36,307 nucleotides of DNA from Caldifarciminota bacterium (GTDB taxonomy: Bacteria > Hydrothermota > Hydrothermia > LBFQ01): NCBI GenBank assembly GCA_015490465.1, contig WFXS01000106.1, forward strand, positions 1 to 36,307. The letters are read 5' to 3'. The position numbers were made by a program, and so were the translations under genes. Under the pieces are notes generated by a model, which saw only the letters and a list, made by a program, of their open reading frames with translations, had not been told where the DNA came from and ran no database searches. This document shows positions 1 through 7,548 of the stretch, piece after piece; the stretch's first letter is position 1, and each line of letters starts with the position of its first letter.

Positions 1-151
1 CCACCACCCCGTCCCTTATTGCCCTCTCGTGTCGCATTATGAGGTCCTTCCAGACCCTCCTGCGGACCGTATCGTCGTATATGCCGAGAAACGCGAGGAA
101 ATCGCTAAGGGCAGAGTACTTCTTAAAGGGAAGTTGATTGAGGATTTCCAA
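1..151 (-). CDS. N-terminal fragment of an unknown protein, runs off the left edge
   Basis: An open minus-strand frame runs from about 151 to the window edge and would encode about 50 residues beginning (M)EILNQLPFKKYSALSDFL and containing a basic helical stretch (TVRRRVWKDLIMRHERAIRDG). Base composition and codon choice match the neighbours, with G or C often in the third position. The start is uncertain. TTG at 149-151 is the most plausible, just downstream of the DJ-1 gene and its hairpin; an internal ATG lies at 37-39. No clear -10 box or Shine-Dalgarno site was found at this spacing. I do not recognise the family, and no function can be assigned from this fragment. Confidence 0.4.
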   Translation of the reverse strand, partial: MEILNQLPFKKYSALSDFLAFLGIYDDTVRRRVWKDLIMRHERAIRDGVV

Positions 152-160
152 GATAGGGGA

Positions 161-180
161 AGGGGGCCGGAAGGCCCCCT
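161..180 (-). terminator. hairpin after the RNase III-like/DJ-1 gene
   Basis: A perfect 8-bp stem with a GGAA loop on the plus strand (AGGGGGCC/GGCCCCCT) lies 5 bp beyond the stop codon of the minus-strand DJ-1 fusion gene. On the minus strand it is followed by a C/T-rich but not T-only stretch, so termination may be partial and the next gene may be reached by read-through. Confidence 0.55.
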
Positions 181-185
181 GCGGT

Positions 186-1376
186 TTACTTTTCGGTTAT
201 CTCAATTCCGAGGAGTTTTATGAACTCGCGCATCCACTTCGGATGGGCGGGCCAGGCCGGAGCCGTTACGAGGTTACCGTCCACCACCGCCCCGTCCATG
301 GGGACCTCAACGTACTCGGCACCGGCGTTCACGATATCGGGGGACACGGCGGGATAACAGGTGGCCTTCTTACCCTTGAGGGCGCCCGGAACGGCGGCCA
401 GAACGAGGGGACCGTGACAGATGGCGGCTATGGGCTTTCCGGCGTCCACGAAATGCTTAACTATCTCCCTGACGCGCGCGTTCAGGCGGATGTACTCGGG
501 GGCCCTTCCGCCAGCGATGACGAGGCCGTCGTACTCCTCGGGGTTCACCTTATCAAAGTCCTTGTTCAGGGTGAAGTAGTGGCCGGGCTTCTCGCTGTAG
601 GTCTGCTCACCCGTGAAGTCGTGTACGGCGGTTATGACCCTCTCTCCAGCCTTCTTATCGGGGCATACGGCGTCTACCTTCACTCCCACCGTCAGGAGTA
701 TCTGGAAAGGTACCATCGTCTCGTAATCCTCCGCAAAATCTCCGGTCAAAAGCAGTACTTTCTTTGCCATGGTACCTGCATTATACGGGTGAAGGGCCAA
801 CCGTGCTGCCTCGTTCCGGGCCTCCCGCTTGCTCCTCCCCGTACCCTCGCCTATAAGGATGCCGTCCGAGTATATCCGGGCCTTAAATCCACCCTTTACG
901 GTCCAGTACCTGACCCTCAACCTGCCCTTCCTGTCTCGCCATAAGGTCTGCCAGTAGTTACGGAACTCCGGATGCAACCTCTCCATTATGGGCCAGACCT
1001 CACGGTCAAGGGCCCTGAATATCCTCTCAAGGGGAAAGTGGAGGTAGAGGACACCGAGTATGGCCTCAAACATGCTGGCGTAGGAGTACTCGCTTCTTGC
1101 CCCCTCCTCTGCTATCAGGTAGTTCTCAATCCCGAGGGCCTTAACGATCAGGTAGAGGGCGTAGTTGCTCTTGTATTCCGATGCGAGGGTGCTTATCTCC
1201 TCCTCGTCAAGTCCCGCGGAGAACAACCTTGAGACTACCCAGAGGTTCAGAACGGCGTCCCCGAGGGTGGCCAGACGGAAGAAGTCCCCGTTTCCCATAC
1301 TCTTGTGGATGAGGGCTTTCCTCCTTACGCTTTCGGGAAGCTCAAGGAAAAGGGAGAGAAAACCCCTGTCGTCCAT
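186..1376 (-). CDS. RNase III-like domain + dsRBD fused in frame to a DJ-1/PfpI domain
   Basis: The 396-residue frame has three parts. Residues about 10-130 resemble an RNase III domain with the LGDAVLNL and [11 protein letters not shown] motifs. Residues about 138-196 form a double-stranded-RNA-binding domain ending in [20 protein letters not shown]. Residues 203-396 are a complete DJ-1/PfpI domain with the nucleophile Cys320 in AAICHGP and an acidic partner in DFAEDYE. The RNase III active site looks broken: Ala36 stands where LEFLGD has its Glu, and Ser101 replaces the Asp of GDVFEA. Asp40 and Glu104 remain. The RNA-binding half is therefore probably non-catalytic. No stop separates the two halves, but Met203 (ATG at 768-770) is preceded by a perfect TATAAT 9 bp upstream, so DJ-1 may also be made alone. 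The gene follows the glycosyltransferase by 3 nt. A sequencing error hiding a stop cannot be excluded. Confidence 0.75.
   Translation of the reverse strand: MDDRGFLSLFLELPESVRRKALIHKSMGNGDFFRLATLGDAVLNLWVVSRLFSAGLDEEEISTLASEYKSNYALYLIVKALGIENYLIAEEGARSEYSYASMFEAILGVLYLHFPLERIFRALDREVWPIMERLHPEFRNYWQTLWRDRKGRLRVRYWTVKGGFKARIYSDGILIGEGTGRSKREARNEAARLALHPYNAGTMAKKVLLLTGDFAEDYETMVPFQILLTVGVKVDAVCPDKKAGERVITAVHDFTGEQTYSEKPGHYFTLNKDFDKVNPEEYDGLVIAGGRAPEYIRLNARVREIVKHFVDAGKPIAAICHGPLVLAAVPGALKGKKATCYPAVSPDIVNAGAEYVEVPMDGAVVDGNLVTAPAWPAHPKWMREFIKLLGIEITEK
780..785 (-). promoter_or_regulatory. internal -10 box (TATAAT) for the DJ-1 half
   Basis: TATAAT on the minus strand lies inside the last codons of the dsRBD part (codons for Tyr-Asn) and 9 bp before the ATG at 768-770. 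Sequence and spacing match the promoters of about 20 other genes in the window, so a separate leaderless DJ-1 transcript is likely. Confidence 0.5.
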
Positions 1377-1379
1377 CCC

Positions 1380-2642
1380 TCAGTAGCTCGTCACGTTCTC
1401 CGACCGTATCCCCTCCCAGAGGTTTACGAAGTACTCCTTGAGCTCCTCAAACGTGGCAGCCATTTCATCAAAGAACTCCTCGGCTTTAACGGTGTCGGCA
1501 TCCCTCAGGCGGTTGTACAGGTTGGCCACGTTCAGGTTGTAGAGGGGTATAAGGGTGTTCAGGACTTTGAACCTCTGGCGGGTCATACTGTGGAAGGTTA
1601 TGGCGTACCTGTAGACCGTCCTCGCCCAGGTTTCGTTGGGTATTACGAACTTATCAGGATTTTCCTCGTAATAAAGGGCCTCGTATACCCGATAATCTTC
1701 GGGTTCAAGGATGTTCCGCCAGAGCGCTCCGAAGTTCTCGTATCCCAACTTGAAGTACTCTATAAGTGCGAGGAGGTCTATATCAAAGGGTGGAGGATCT
1801 TCCCCGGCAAATTCACCGAGTACGGGGACGTCCTCAGAGCCTTTCACCTTCTTCCAGTAGCCTTCGTACTCGTCAAGGAGGTTGAATATGGTTCCCACGA
1901 CCTGCCTGAACATCCCCGAGAGGTGTTTGGCGGGATCCTTCACGTCGTGTACCTTGGCTCCGAGCCGGGCCTGAGCGATACGGAAGCCTCCCGTTATGGC
2001 GTTCACGGTCATCCATATGTCTATACCGAAGCGGGCGACGTCCGTTTCCCAGACGTCCTGATTTACGTAATGGTTGAAGAGGGACGAGCCTACACCGAAA
2101 TCCCCCCCTATGGGCTGCCTTATCCCCTTTCCGAATAGGGCGCGGGTCAGGGGGTAGGCTATCGTGTTCGTTATGGTACCATCGTACTTGTAGCGCTTGT
2201 AGTAGGGGGTGACGTACTCGTACCCTTCAAATACGGGCGTCAGGATGTTCCTCACCCACTCCGGCGTTATGGATCTCAGGTCGGCATCAAACAGAGCGAC
2301 GGCTTCGGCATCTAAGAACTTGGCGGCCTCAAACACCGCCCTCAGGGCCGATCCCTTTCCGGGCAGGCCCCTGTATATGGCCACGATCTTCTCGTGATCG
2401 TAGTCGGAGAGGTCCACGGACTGCGCCACCTCCCGCGTGTCGTCGGTAGATCCTCCGTCCGATACGAAGATCAGGGCCTTCTTACCCGGAAAGTACATAT
2501 GCAGCCCCTGACACACGGTCTTTATGACCTTTCTGACCGTGTTGGCGTTCATGTAGGTAGGTATGCCCACCACTATATCGGCGTCTCCGAGGATCTCCAG
2601 TTTGCGTATGGTGGGCTGTCTCAAAGCCGTAAGAAACCTCAT
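1380..2642 (-). CDS. family 2-like glycosyltransferase, possible glucosyl/mannosylglycerate synthase
   Basis: This 420-residue GT-A fold enzyme has an N-terminal nucleotide-sugar region (VVGIPTYMNANTVRKVI, then FVSDGGSTDDT), the metal-binding DAD motif in LFDADLRSITPEW, and an acceptor region with RQPIGGDFGVG. The layout (DADxxS-P-W, then QPxGG) resembles mannosylglycerate synthase (GT78) and glucosylglycerate synthases, which make compatible solutes in thermophiles. The C-terminal 150 residues are helical. It starts at an ATG that overlaps the stop of the upstream glycerate 2-kinase gene (ATGA), so the two are probably translationally coupled. Glycerate or phosphoglycerate as acceptor would fit that pairing. 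The GT-A family call is firm; the exact donor and acceptor are inference, and a cell-wall glycosyltransferase is the main alternative. Confidence 0.7.
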   Translation of the reverse strand: MRFLTALRQPTIRKLEILGDADIVVGIPTYMNANTVRKVIKTVCQGLHMYFPGKKALIFVSDGGSTDDTREVAQSVDLSDYDHEKIVAIYRGLPGKGSALRAVFEAAKFLDAEAVALFDADLRSITPEWVRNILTPVFEGYEYVTPYYKRYKYDGTITNTIAYPLTRALFGKGIRQPIGGDFGVGSSLFNHYVNQDVWETDVARFGIDIWMTVNAITGGFRIAQARLGAKVHDVKDPAKHLSGMFRQVVGTIFNLLDEYEGYWKKVKGSEDVPVLGEFAGEDPPPFDIDLLALIEYFKLGYENFGALWRNILEPEDYRVYEALYYEENPDKFVIPNETWARTVYRYAITFHSMTRQRFKVLNTLIPLYNLNVANLYNRLRDADTVKAEEFFDEMAATFEELKEYFVNLWEGIRSENVTSY

Positions 2643-3946
2643 TTCTTCCCTTCTACGTAAACGAGAACCACGTCCGCGACGTTCGTACCCGTAGGACCCG
2701 TCCTGATGTGGGTCCCCATGAGCCTGTGGAAGCTGTAGGAGTCGTTCTCCTCCAGAAAACGGTTCACGTCTATCCTCTCCCTCTTAACCCTCTCCCTGTC
2801 GGCGTCGCTCACCGCGGCCCCCGCAACGTCCGTGGGGCCGTCTATTCCGTCCGTTCCGGCACTCAAGAATATTATTCTAAGGCCTTCCTCCATCTCCTTC
2901 AAGAAGGCCAGGACCAGCTCCTGATTTCGCCCTCCTTTGCCCTTCCCCCTGACGGTTACGGTGGTTTCACCTCCGAATACGAGGAGGACGGGTGGAGAGA
3001 ATGGCTCCCTGTAAAGGGCTACGTGTCGGGCCATGGCGTAGAGGACCCGCGCCACCTCTCGGGCCTCACCCTGAAGCGTGTCCGTTATTATGCGGCTCCT
3101 TATACCGAGGTTTCTGGCCCCGTCCCTTATCGCCAGAAGGGCGGTCCGGTTGTTCCCTATCAGGATGTGGCGTATGCGACGGGGCATCTCCTTCAGGGTC
3201 TCCGGCACATCACCCTCCAACCCCTTCGTTATCACCTCCCTCACGCTTCTGGGGAGTTTCTCCCACACACCGTAGGACTTCAGGATGCGGTAAACGTCCC
3301 CGTAGGTCGTCGGATCGGGATAAAAAGGCCCGGATCCTATGGAGGAGAGGTCGTCCCCCACGACGTCTGAGAGGACGAGGACGTACCCTATGGCACGGGT
3401 CAGGGTAGCGAGTCTGCCACCCTTTACGGAGGAGATGTGCTTCCTGACGGCGTTTATCTTCCTTATGTCCATACCCGACTTGAGGAGGAGGTCGGTCGTG
3501 GCTATGAGGTCTTCAAGGGTTATGGGAGGTATAGGTCTCTCCAGAAGGGCGGAGGTTCCTCCGGAGAGCAGGTAGATGAATCGGTCGTCCGGTCCGAGGG
3601 ATCTGAGGTACTCAACTAACTTTTCTGTAGCCTCCACGTTTTCCCTTGAGGGCAGGGGATGGGTCCCGTACCGAAAGTCTATGCGACTGCCTTTACCCTT
3701 TGCTCCACCTTTCACACCTATCACCACCCCCCCGAGTACCCTGTCCCGGAGGATACTCATAACCTCGTTGGCCATGCGTACGGAGGCCTTACCGCTACCG
3801 AGGACGTGAACCCCTCCACGGAAACGGAAGCGACCGACCTTAACGAAGGGGCCGAATATGCTCACGGTGTTCCTTACGAGGTTTTCAGGAAGCACCGCGG
3901 ATACTCCGAGGAGGTAAAGATCTACGAGGGTTTCCTTCGTTACCAC
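2639..3946 (-). CDS. glycerate 2-kinase (MOFRL family)
   Basis: This 435-residue protein matches the glycerate kinase type II/MOFRL family, which phosphorylates D-glycerate to 2-phosphoglycerate with ATP. Visible motifs are GGVHVLGSGKASVRMA near residue 45, LLSGGTSALLERP near 125, the KHISSVKGGRLA loop near 170, LVLSDVVGDDLSSIGSGP, and the C-terminal MOFRL region (VFGGETTVTVRGKGKGGRNQ, then SAGTDGIDGPTDVAGA). Length is normal for the family. The start is a GTG (3944-3946) one base after the stop of the small membrane protein gene. The 3' end overlaps the glycosyltransferase start by 4 nt. The pairing suggests handling of glycerate released from, or used for, glycosylglycerate, though serine/glyoxylate breakdown is also possible. 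Confidence 0.88.
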   Translation of the reverse strand: MVTKETLVDLYLLGVSAVLPENLVRNTVSIFGPFVKVGRFRFRGGVHVLGSGKASVRMANEVMSILRDRVLGGVVIGVKGGAKGKGSRIDFRYGTHPLPSRENVEATEKLVEYLRSLGPDDRFIYLLSGGTSALLERPIPPITLEDLIATTDLLLKSGMDIRKINAVRKHISSVKGGRLATLTRAIGYVLVLSDVVGDDLSSIGSGPFYPDPTTYGDVYRILKSYGVWEKLPRSVREVITKGLEGDVPETLKEMPRRIRHILIGNNRTALLAIRDGARNLGIRSRIITDTLQGEAREVARVLYAMARHVALYREPFSPPVLLVFGGETTVTVRGKGKGGRNQELVLAFLKEMEEGLRIIFLSAGTDGIDGPTDVAGAAVSDADRERVKRERIDVNRFLEENDSYSFHRLMGTHIRTGPTGTNVADVVLVYVEGKK

Positions 3947-3947
3947 C

Positions 3948-4160
3948 TTACCCTACGATTTTAAGGAAGTAGGAAAGGACGGCCATGAGGGCGCTCAGGA
4001 TACCCACACTGGACCACCATCCGAGACGTCTCCGGTGGATCACCGAAACGAGGACGTACACGACCACTGGGGCGGAGGCCCAGACTACGGGACCGAGACG
4101 GAGGTTGAAAAAGGAGAGGAGTATCCCCGCGGATACGAGAATCAGGGGTATCTTACTCAT
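3948..4160 (-). CDS. small membrane protein of unknown function
   Basis: The 70 residues hold about three hydrophobic segments: PLILVSAGILLSFF, VVWASAPVVVYVLVSVI and SVGILSALMAVLSYFL. They are separated by short basic loops (HRRRLGWW), as expected for an inner-membrane protein with the loop in the cytoplasm. The ATG at 4158-4160 overlaps the end of riboflavin synthase by 8 nt, and the stop is one base before the glycerate kinase GTG, so it is a tightly packed operon member. I do not recognise a named family. Confidence 0.7.
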   Translation of the reverse strand: MSKIPLILVSAGILLSFFNLRLGPVVWASAPVVVYVLVSVIHRRRLGWWSSVGILSALMAVLSYFLKIVG

Positions 4161-4755
4161 CCTTAAGGAATCCCATTAGTCTCTCAACGTAGCGGGCTAC
4201 GACGTCGGCCTCAAAGTTGAGGGGGTCCCCTTCCCTGCGGAGTCCGAGGGCAGTCACGTGGAGGGTGTGGGGTATCAGTCTGATGCGGAAACGGTTGCCG
4301 TTCACGGAGTTCACCGTAAGGCTCGTCCCGTCAAGGGCCACCGAACCCTTCGGCGCCACGTACCTCTCAAGTCCTTCGGGAACCTCCACGACCCACTCCA
4401 GACCGTCCTCACCGTAGTCTATAACCTCCGCGAGACGGGCAACACCGTCCACATGTCCCAACACTATGTGGCCGTCCAGACGATCCCCCACCCTCAGGGA
4501 CCTCTCGTAGTTGCTGACGTACCCCGGTTGAAGGACCTCTCCGAACTTGGTCCTCCTCAGGGTCTCGTCCGAAAGGAAGAAGGTAGCCCTGTTTCCCTCG
4601 TACTCCTCAACGGTCAGACACGCCCCATCAAGGGATATAGACTGTCCTTTCCTGAAGTTTATATCCCCCTCAAACTCCCAAACCGCCCTCCTGCCCCTGT
4701 GGGTATCTTTTACCTCTACTACCCGTGCCTTCCCCTCCACTATACCGGAGAACAT
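4153..4755 (-). CDS. ribE: riboflavin synthase, alpha chain
   Basis: This 200-residue enzyme dismutates two 6,7-dimethyl-8-ribityllumazines to riboflavin plus a pyrimidinedione. It shows the hallmark start MFSGIVEGKARV and the duplicated lumazine-binding barrels. Barrel 1 has SLDGACLTV and YERSLRVGDRLDGHIVLGHV; barrel 2 has VALDGTSLTVN and IRLIPHTL. Length is typical (about 200). The ATG (4753-4755) is 7 nt after a TAGAAT box with no Shine-Dalgarno site, so the mRNA is probably leaderless. It is the first gene of a minus-strand operon continuing to position 186. No other rib genes and no FMN riboswitch are visible. Confidence 0.95.
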   Translation of the reverse strand: MFSGIVEGKARVVEVKDTHRGRRAVWEFEGDINFRKGQSISLDGACLTVEEYEGNRATFFLSDETLRRTKFGEVLQPGYVSNYERSLRVGDRLDGHIVLGHVDGVARLAEVIDYGEDGLEWVVEVPEGLERYVAPKGSVALDGTSLTVNSVNGNRFRIRLIPHTLHVTALGLRREGDPLNFEADVVARYVERLMGFLKDE

Positions 4756-4757
4756 CG

Positions 4758-4774
4758 CGGGTATTCTATACCCG
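4758..4774 (-). promoter_or_regulatory. ribE -10 box inside a perfect 17-bp dyad
   Basis: The minus-strand -10 box TAGAAT (4763-4768) ends 7 bp before the ribE ATG. It is embedded in a perfect inverted repeat with arms CGGGTAT (4758-4764) and ATACCCG (4768-4774) around a 3-nt centre. A protein bound here would cover the -10 box, so this is a candidate repressor operator. Confidence 0.6.
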
Positions 4775-4806
4775 TACCGGATGGAGGTGGGGAGACGCTT
4801 CCGGCT

Positions 4807-4812
4807 TAGAAT
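4807..4812 (+). promoter_or_regulatory. -10 box of the EamA transporter gene
   Basis: TAGAAT preceded by CT matches the consensus seen throughout the window. It lies 5 bp before an ATT codon that is the likely start of the transporter, the same spacing as polX. It is divergent from the ribE promoter 39 bp away. Confidence 0.6.
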
Positions 4813-4817
4813 CGGCC

Positions 4818-5678
4818 ATTCCGGGAATTATCCTCTCTTTCGGTGTAGCTGCCCTTGAGAGCGTTAAGGACGCTTTCGGCAAAGTGGCAACACGGGAGAT
4901 TCCTGCGGCTCGCCTGCTCTTTCTGTACAAGGTCGTGGCCCTCGTGTTCGTCCTGCCTTTCGCCCTGTACAACTTCCGGATCGTATCCTTCTGGTCCCTG
5001 ATAACCGTCCTGATGGTTAACGCCCTCCTGAACGCTCTGGCCTTTTACCTCTACCTCAGGGCGATCTCCCTTTCTCCCCTTTCGGTGACGGTCCCTATGC
5101 TCAGTTTCTCGCCCGTCTTCCTCCTTTTCACCTCCCGCCTTATCCTCGGTCAGAAGGTGGACCTTACGGGTATATTGGGCATAGTCCTCATAACCGTCGG
5201 CTCCTATCTCCTTAACTTAAGGGACGTCCGACGGGGACCCTTCGTTCCCATCCTCGCCCTCTTGAAGGAACCGGGTCCGAGGTACATGCTGACGGTTGCC
5301 TTCATATGGAGTATAACGGCCAACCTTGACAGGATAGGTGTGGGGTTGAGCGATCCCTTCGTATGGGTCGCCCTCATGAACGTGGGCGTTATCTCCTTCG
5401 TTATGCCCGTGGCTCTCCGAAGCGGTTCGGGACCCGTAAGGTGGAGGTTCCCCATAGCGATGGGGGTGGCGGACGGTATAGGAGCCGTACTTCAGATGTT
5501 CGCCATAACCCTCGCCCCCGTCCCCCACGTCATAGCCATAAAGAGGACGAGCATCCTCCTGTCCTCTATCGTCGGATTGTTGGTCTTTCGGGAAGGGAGA
5601 TGGGCGGAGAGGTTCTCCGGCGCCCTCGCCATGGCCGTTGGCGCAGTTCTGGTTATACTTTCCATAGCGAGGGGGTAG
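4818..5678 (+). CDS. EamA/DMT-family transporter, probable ATT start
   Basis: About 286 residues with ten hydrophobic helices in two EamA repeats, the layout of drug/metabolite exporters such as RhaT and YdcZ-like proteins. Repeat 1 starts PGIILSFGVAALESVKDAFGK and contains AISLSPLSVTVPMLSFSPVF. Repeat 2 contains ALMNVGVISFVMPVAL and TLAPVPHVIAIKRTSILLSS. The only in-frame ATG upstream (4725) lies inside ribE and would add a non-membrane tail across the promoter; no ATG, GTG or TTG lies between it and the first helix. ATT at 4818-4820 sits 5 nt after TAGAAT and begins exactly at helix 1, so I place the start there. A GTG about 20 codons further would cut helix 1. The substrate is unknown. Confidence 0.8.
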   Translation: MPGIILSFGVAALESVKDAFGKVATREIPAARLLFLYKVVALVFVLPFALYNFRIVSFWSLITVLMVNALLNALAFYLYLRAISLSPLSVTVPMLSFSPVFLLFTSRLILGQKVDLTGILGIVLITVGSYLLNLRDVRRGPFVPILALLKEPGPRYMLTVAFIWSITANLDRIGVGLSDPFVWVALMNVGVISFVMPVALRSGSGPVRWRFPIAMGVADGIGAVLQMFAITLAPVPHVIAIKRTSILLSSIVGLLVFREGRWAERFSGALAMAVGAVLVILSIARG

Positions 5679-5770
5679 TACCCTCCATCGGAGAAGACCC
5701 TAAAATGAGATTCCCCGTTTACGCCAATACAATTTTCCGCTGGATCGCGGAGTATATCGCATCACCCTCC

Positions 5771-5816
5771 AGATCTTTGGAGGCCGTTACAATAAAACGG
5801 GGGGCATGCGCCCCCC
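5771..5816 (-). terminator. terminator between the convergent EamA and DUF1641 genes
   Basis: A GC-rich stem GGGGGGC/GCCCCCC with a 4-nt ATGC loop (5799-5816) is followed on the minus strand by GTTTTATTGT, a good intrinsic terminator for the DUF1641 gene. Two smaller perfect stems lie beside it: CCTCCA/TGGAGG near 5767-5784 and CCGTT/AACGG near 5784-5800. They may help to end the EamA transcript coming from the other side. Nothing else was seen in the 150-bp gap. Confidence 0.7.
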
Positions 5817-5828
5817 TCGTCTTTACGT

Positions 5829-6320
5829 TCAGGATATGCCGAGTTTCTTCCTCTTTTCGCGGATCATCTGGAGCTGCTTTTCCATCTGTGGCATCATCTT
5901 GCCCACGTCCTCGGACGTGTAGGCTATGGACTTACCGAAGGCCTTGAGGAAGAGGAATATGAAGCCCAGCGCCCTCTGGACGTCGGGATCGCCGAGCATC
6001 CTCATGAGGCCCATAAGTCCCACTTTGGGCGGGTTCTGGAAGGTCTCCGGTGTCATCTCCTCGTTCAGGGCTTTGGCGAAGTTGTTGAACATAACCGTGA
6101 TCATCGTGGGGTTAAGCATTTCAAGGACGTGGAGTAAGAAGGATATGTTCGCCCCTATGGTAAGGATACGGGGGTCCGTCATGTAGGAAAGGGAATCCGG
6201 AACCAGATCCACGATATCCTCTGCAAGGTCAATTAAACCCGCCTCGTTCGCCTTCTGGAGAAGTTCCAGAAGTTTCTCTATGCTCTCCTGCACCCTTTCA
6301 TCTTTGCTCATAGTTGCCAT
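5829..6320 (-). CDS. DUF1641 protein, partner of sulfide:quinone oxidoreductase
   Basis: This 163-residue, mostly helical protein has the DUF1641 look: an N-terminal helical segment (ESIEKLLELLQKANEAGLID), a central region with ILTIGANISFLLHVLEML, and the conserved VGLMGLMRMLGDPDVQRALGFIFLFLKAFGK block around residues 100-133. DUF1641 proteins are commonly encoded beside sulfide:quinone oxidoreductase or formate dehydrogenase genes, and here the gene directly follows sqr with an 11-nt gap. The start is set by a strong Shine-Dalgarno site (AAGGAGGTG, about 4 nt before the ATG at 6318-6320), unlike the promoter-proximal genes. A second ATG three codons in is possible. Its role is probably membrane attachment or assembly of the Sqr complex, by inference. 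Confidence 0.8.
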   Translation of the reverse strand: MATMSKDERVQESIEKLLELLQKANEAGLIDLAEDIVDLVPDSLSYMTDPRILTIGANISFLLHVLEMLNPTMITVMFNNFAKALNEEMTPETFQNPPKVGLMGLMRMLGDPDVQRALGFIFLFLKAFGKSIAYTSEDVGKMMPQMEKQLQMIREKRKKLGIS

Positions 6321-6331
6321 CTTTCACCTCC

Positions 6332-7501
6332 TTACCTTGTAAGATAGAAACCGAACCACATCGCCTCAAAGGCCATCTTCACCAGCCTTATCTCCTTACC
6401 GCGGCCGAGAACTCCGCAGTTCGGCGGACCGGAAACGTCCCTGTAAAACTGTGAGAACTCGCACATGGGCAGAACGGCGTCGTCACCGAAGTCCATGATA
6501 CACATGGCAACGGGGCTGAAGGAGTCCGCTATGTAGGCACCCTTTACGTCTGCGGCTATCTCGTTGGCGACGAACTCGGCCTGAAAGTGGGCCACCACGC
6601 CCGCCGGAGGGAGGTTAAGAGCGGCGTTAGCCCCGTCTCCGATAAGGAACACTTCGGGGAACTTCTTGGATCGGAAGGTCTCCGGGTCTACTATAGGGAG
6701 TCCCTCGGGTCCCGTAAGTTCGCTGTTAAATACCACCGGGTTGGGTTTGTTGGGAGGTACCAGAAGGAGAAGGTCGTAAGGGAGCTCGCGCCCATCCTTC
6801 GCCACGACCTTTTTGGAATCCTTATCCACGCGCACCACTTCAAAGTTACCTACGAACTCCACACCTTTGTTGTCCAGAATCTCCTGTATGACGCCCATTA
6901 TGGCGGGTCCCATGTTGGAGAGGGGTCCGGGGGTTACGTTGAAGACGGTTATGTTCGTCTTATCTCTCAGTCCCCTCGCCCTCAAGGTAAAGTCCAGCTG
7001 GCCAGCGATCTCGTAAGGTGCCGGGGGACAGCGGTAGTACATGCCCGAGACGCCTATAACTATGTTGCCGCCCTTGAAGTTCCTTATGGCCTCACGGAAG
7101 CGCAAAGCTCCCTGTAGGGACCACGTATGGTAAGCGTCCTCGTAGCCGGGAAGGGCATCGGGATCAAGCACCACGCCGAGGGAGACGATGAGGAAGTCGT
7201 AATCGTACTCTCCGTTCTTGGTCTTCACCTTCTTCTTGGAGGGGAGTATCTGGGTTATCTCGTCGTTCACGAACCTCACACCCTTCTTCTCAAGGAGCTT
7301 CAGGGGACGGCGTATGTCGTCCGGCTCCTTGAAGTTCAACCCCACCCACGGATAGCTGGGCATAAACTCGTGGTAGGGGTTCTTATCTATCAGGGTTATA
7401 TCGGCCTCTTCTCCATGCTTAAAGATCTTGGCCAGTTTGTTGGCCGCGACCAGACCGCCGCTCCCACCCCCGAGAATGAGGATCTTGGGTTTTCCTTTCA
7501 T
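6332..7501 (-). CDS. sqr: sulfide:quinone oxidoreductase
   Basis: A 389-residue flavoprotein that oxidises sulfide to polysulfide and passes electrons to membrane quinone. It has the FAD-binding start KILILGGGSGGLVAANKLAK, a second nucleotide-fold strand region, the C-terminal FAD motif FPEVFLIGDGANA, and an NLPPAGVVAHFQAE segment typical of Sqr/NDH-2 enzymes. Cys158 in YRCPPAPYE and Cys334 in VAMCIMDFG sit where the redox-active cysteines of Sqr lie; Cys347 and Cys362 are extra. The C-terminus ends in an amphipathic stretch (MAFEAMWFGFYLTR) fit for membrane binding. ATG is 9 nt after TAAAAT. Type II NADH dehydrogenase is less likely because of the paired cysteines and the DUF1641 partner. 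Confidence 0.85.
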   Translation of the reverse strand: MKGKPKILILGGGSGGLVAANKLAKIFKHGEEADITLIDKNPYHEFMPSYPWVGLNFKEPDDIRRPLKLLEKKGVRFVNDEITQILPSKKKVKTKNGEYDYDFLIVSLGVVLDPDALPGYEDAYHTWSLQGALRFREAIRNFKGGNIVIGVSGMYYRCPPAPYEIAGQLDFTLRARGLRDKTNITVFNVTPGPLSNMGPAIMGVIQEILDNKGVEFVGNFEVVRVDKDSKKVVAKDGRELPYDLLLLVPPNKPNPVVFNSELTGPEGLPIVDPETFRSKKFPEVFLIGDGANAALNLPPAGVVAHFQAEFVANEIAADVKGAYIADSFSPVAMCIMDFGDDAVLPMCEFSQFYRDVSGPPNCGVLGRGKEIRLVKMAFEAMWFGFYLTR

Positions 7502-7510
7502 GACACCGAT

Positions 7511-7516
7511 ATTTTA
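7511..7516 (-). promoter_or_regulatory. -10 box of the sqr-DUF1641 operon
   Basis: TAAAAT on the minus strand lies within TATAAAAT, 9 bp before the sqr ATG, leaving a leader of at most a few nucleotides. No -35 hexamer is recognisable; two dyads lie further upstream. Confidence 0.65.
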
Positions 7517-7548
7517 TATAGGTAGACGAGGAGACCCGCCATCTTTTT

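Noticed and set aside
138-944. Plus-strand open frame opposite the DJ-1/RNase III-like gene
   Set aside because: Same shadow effect; the minus-strand domains are clear.
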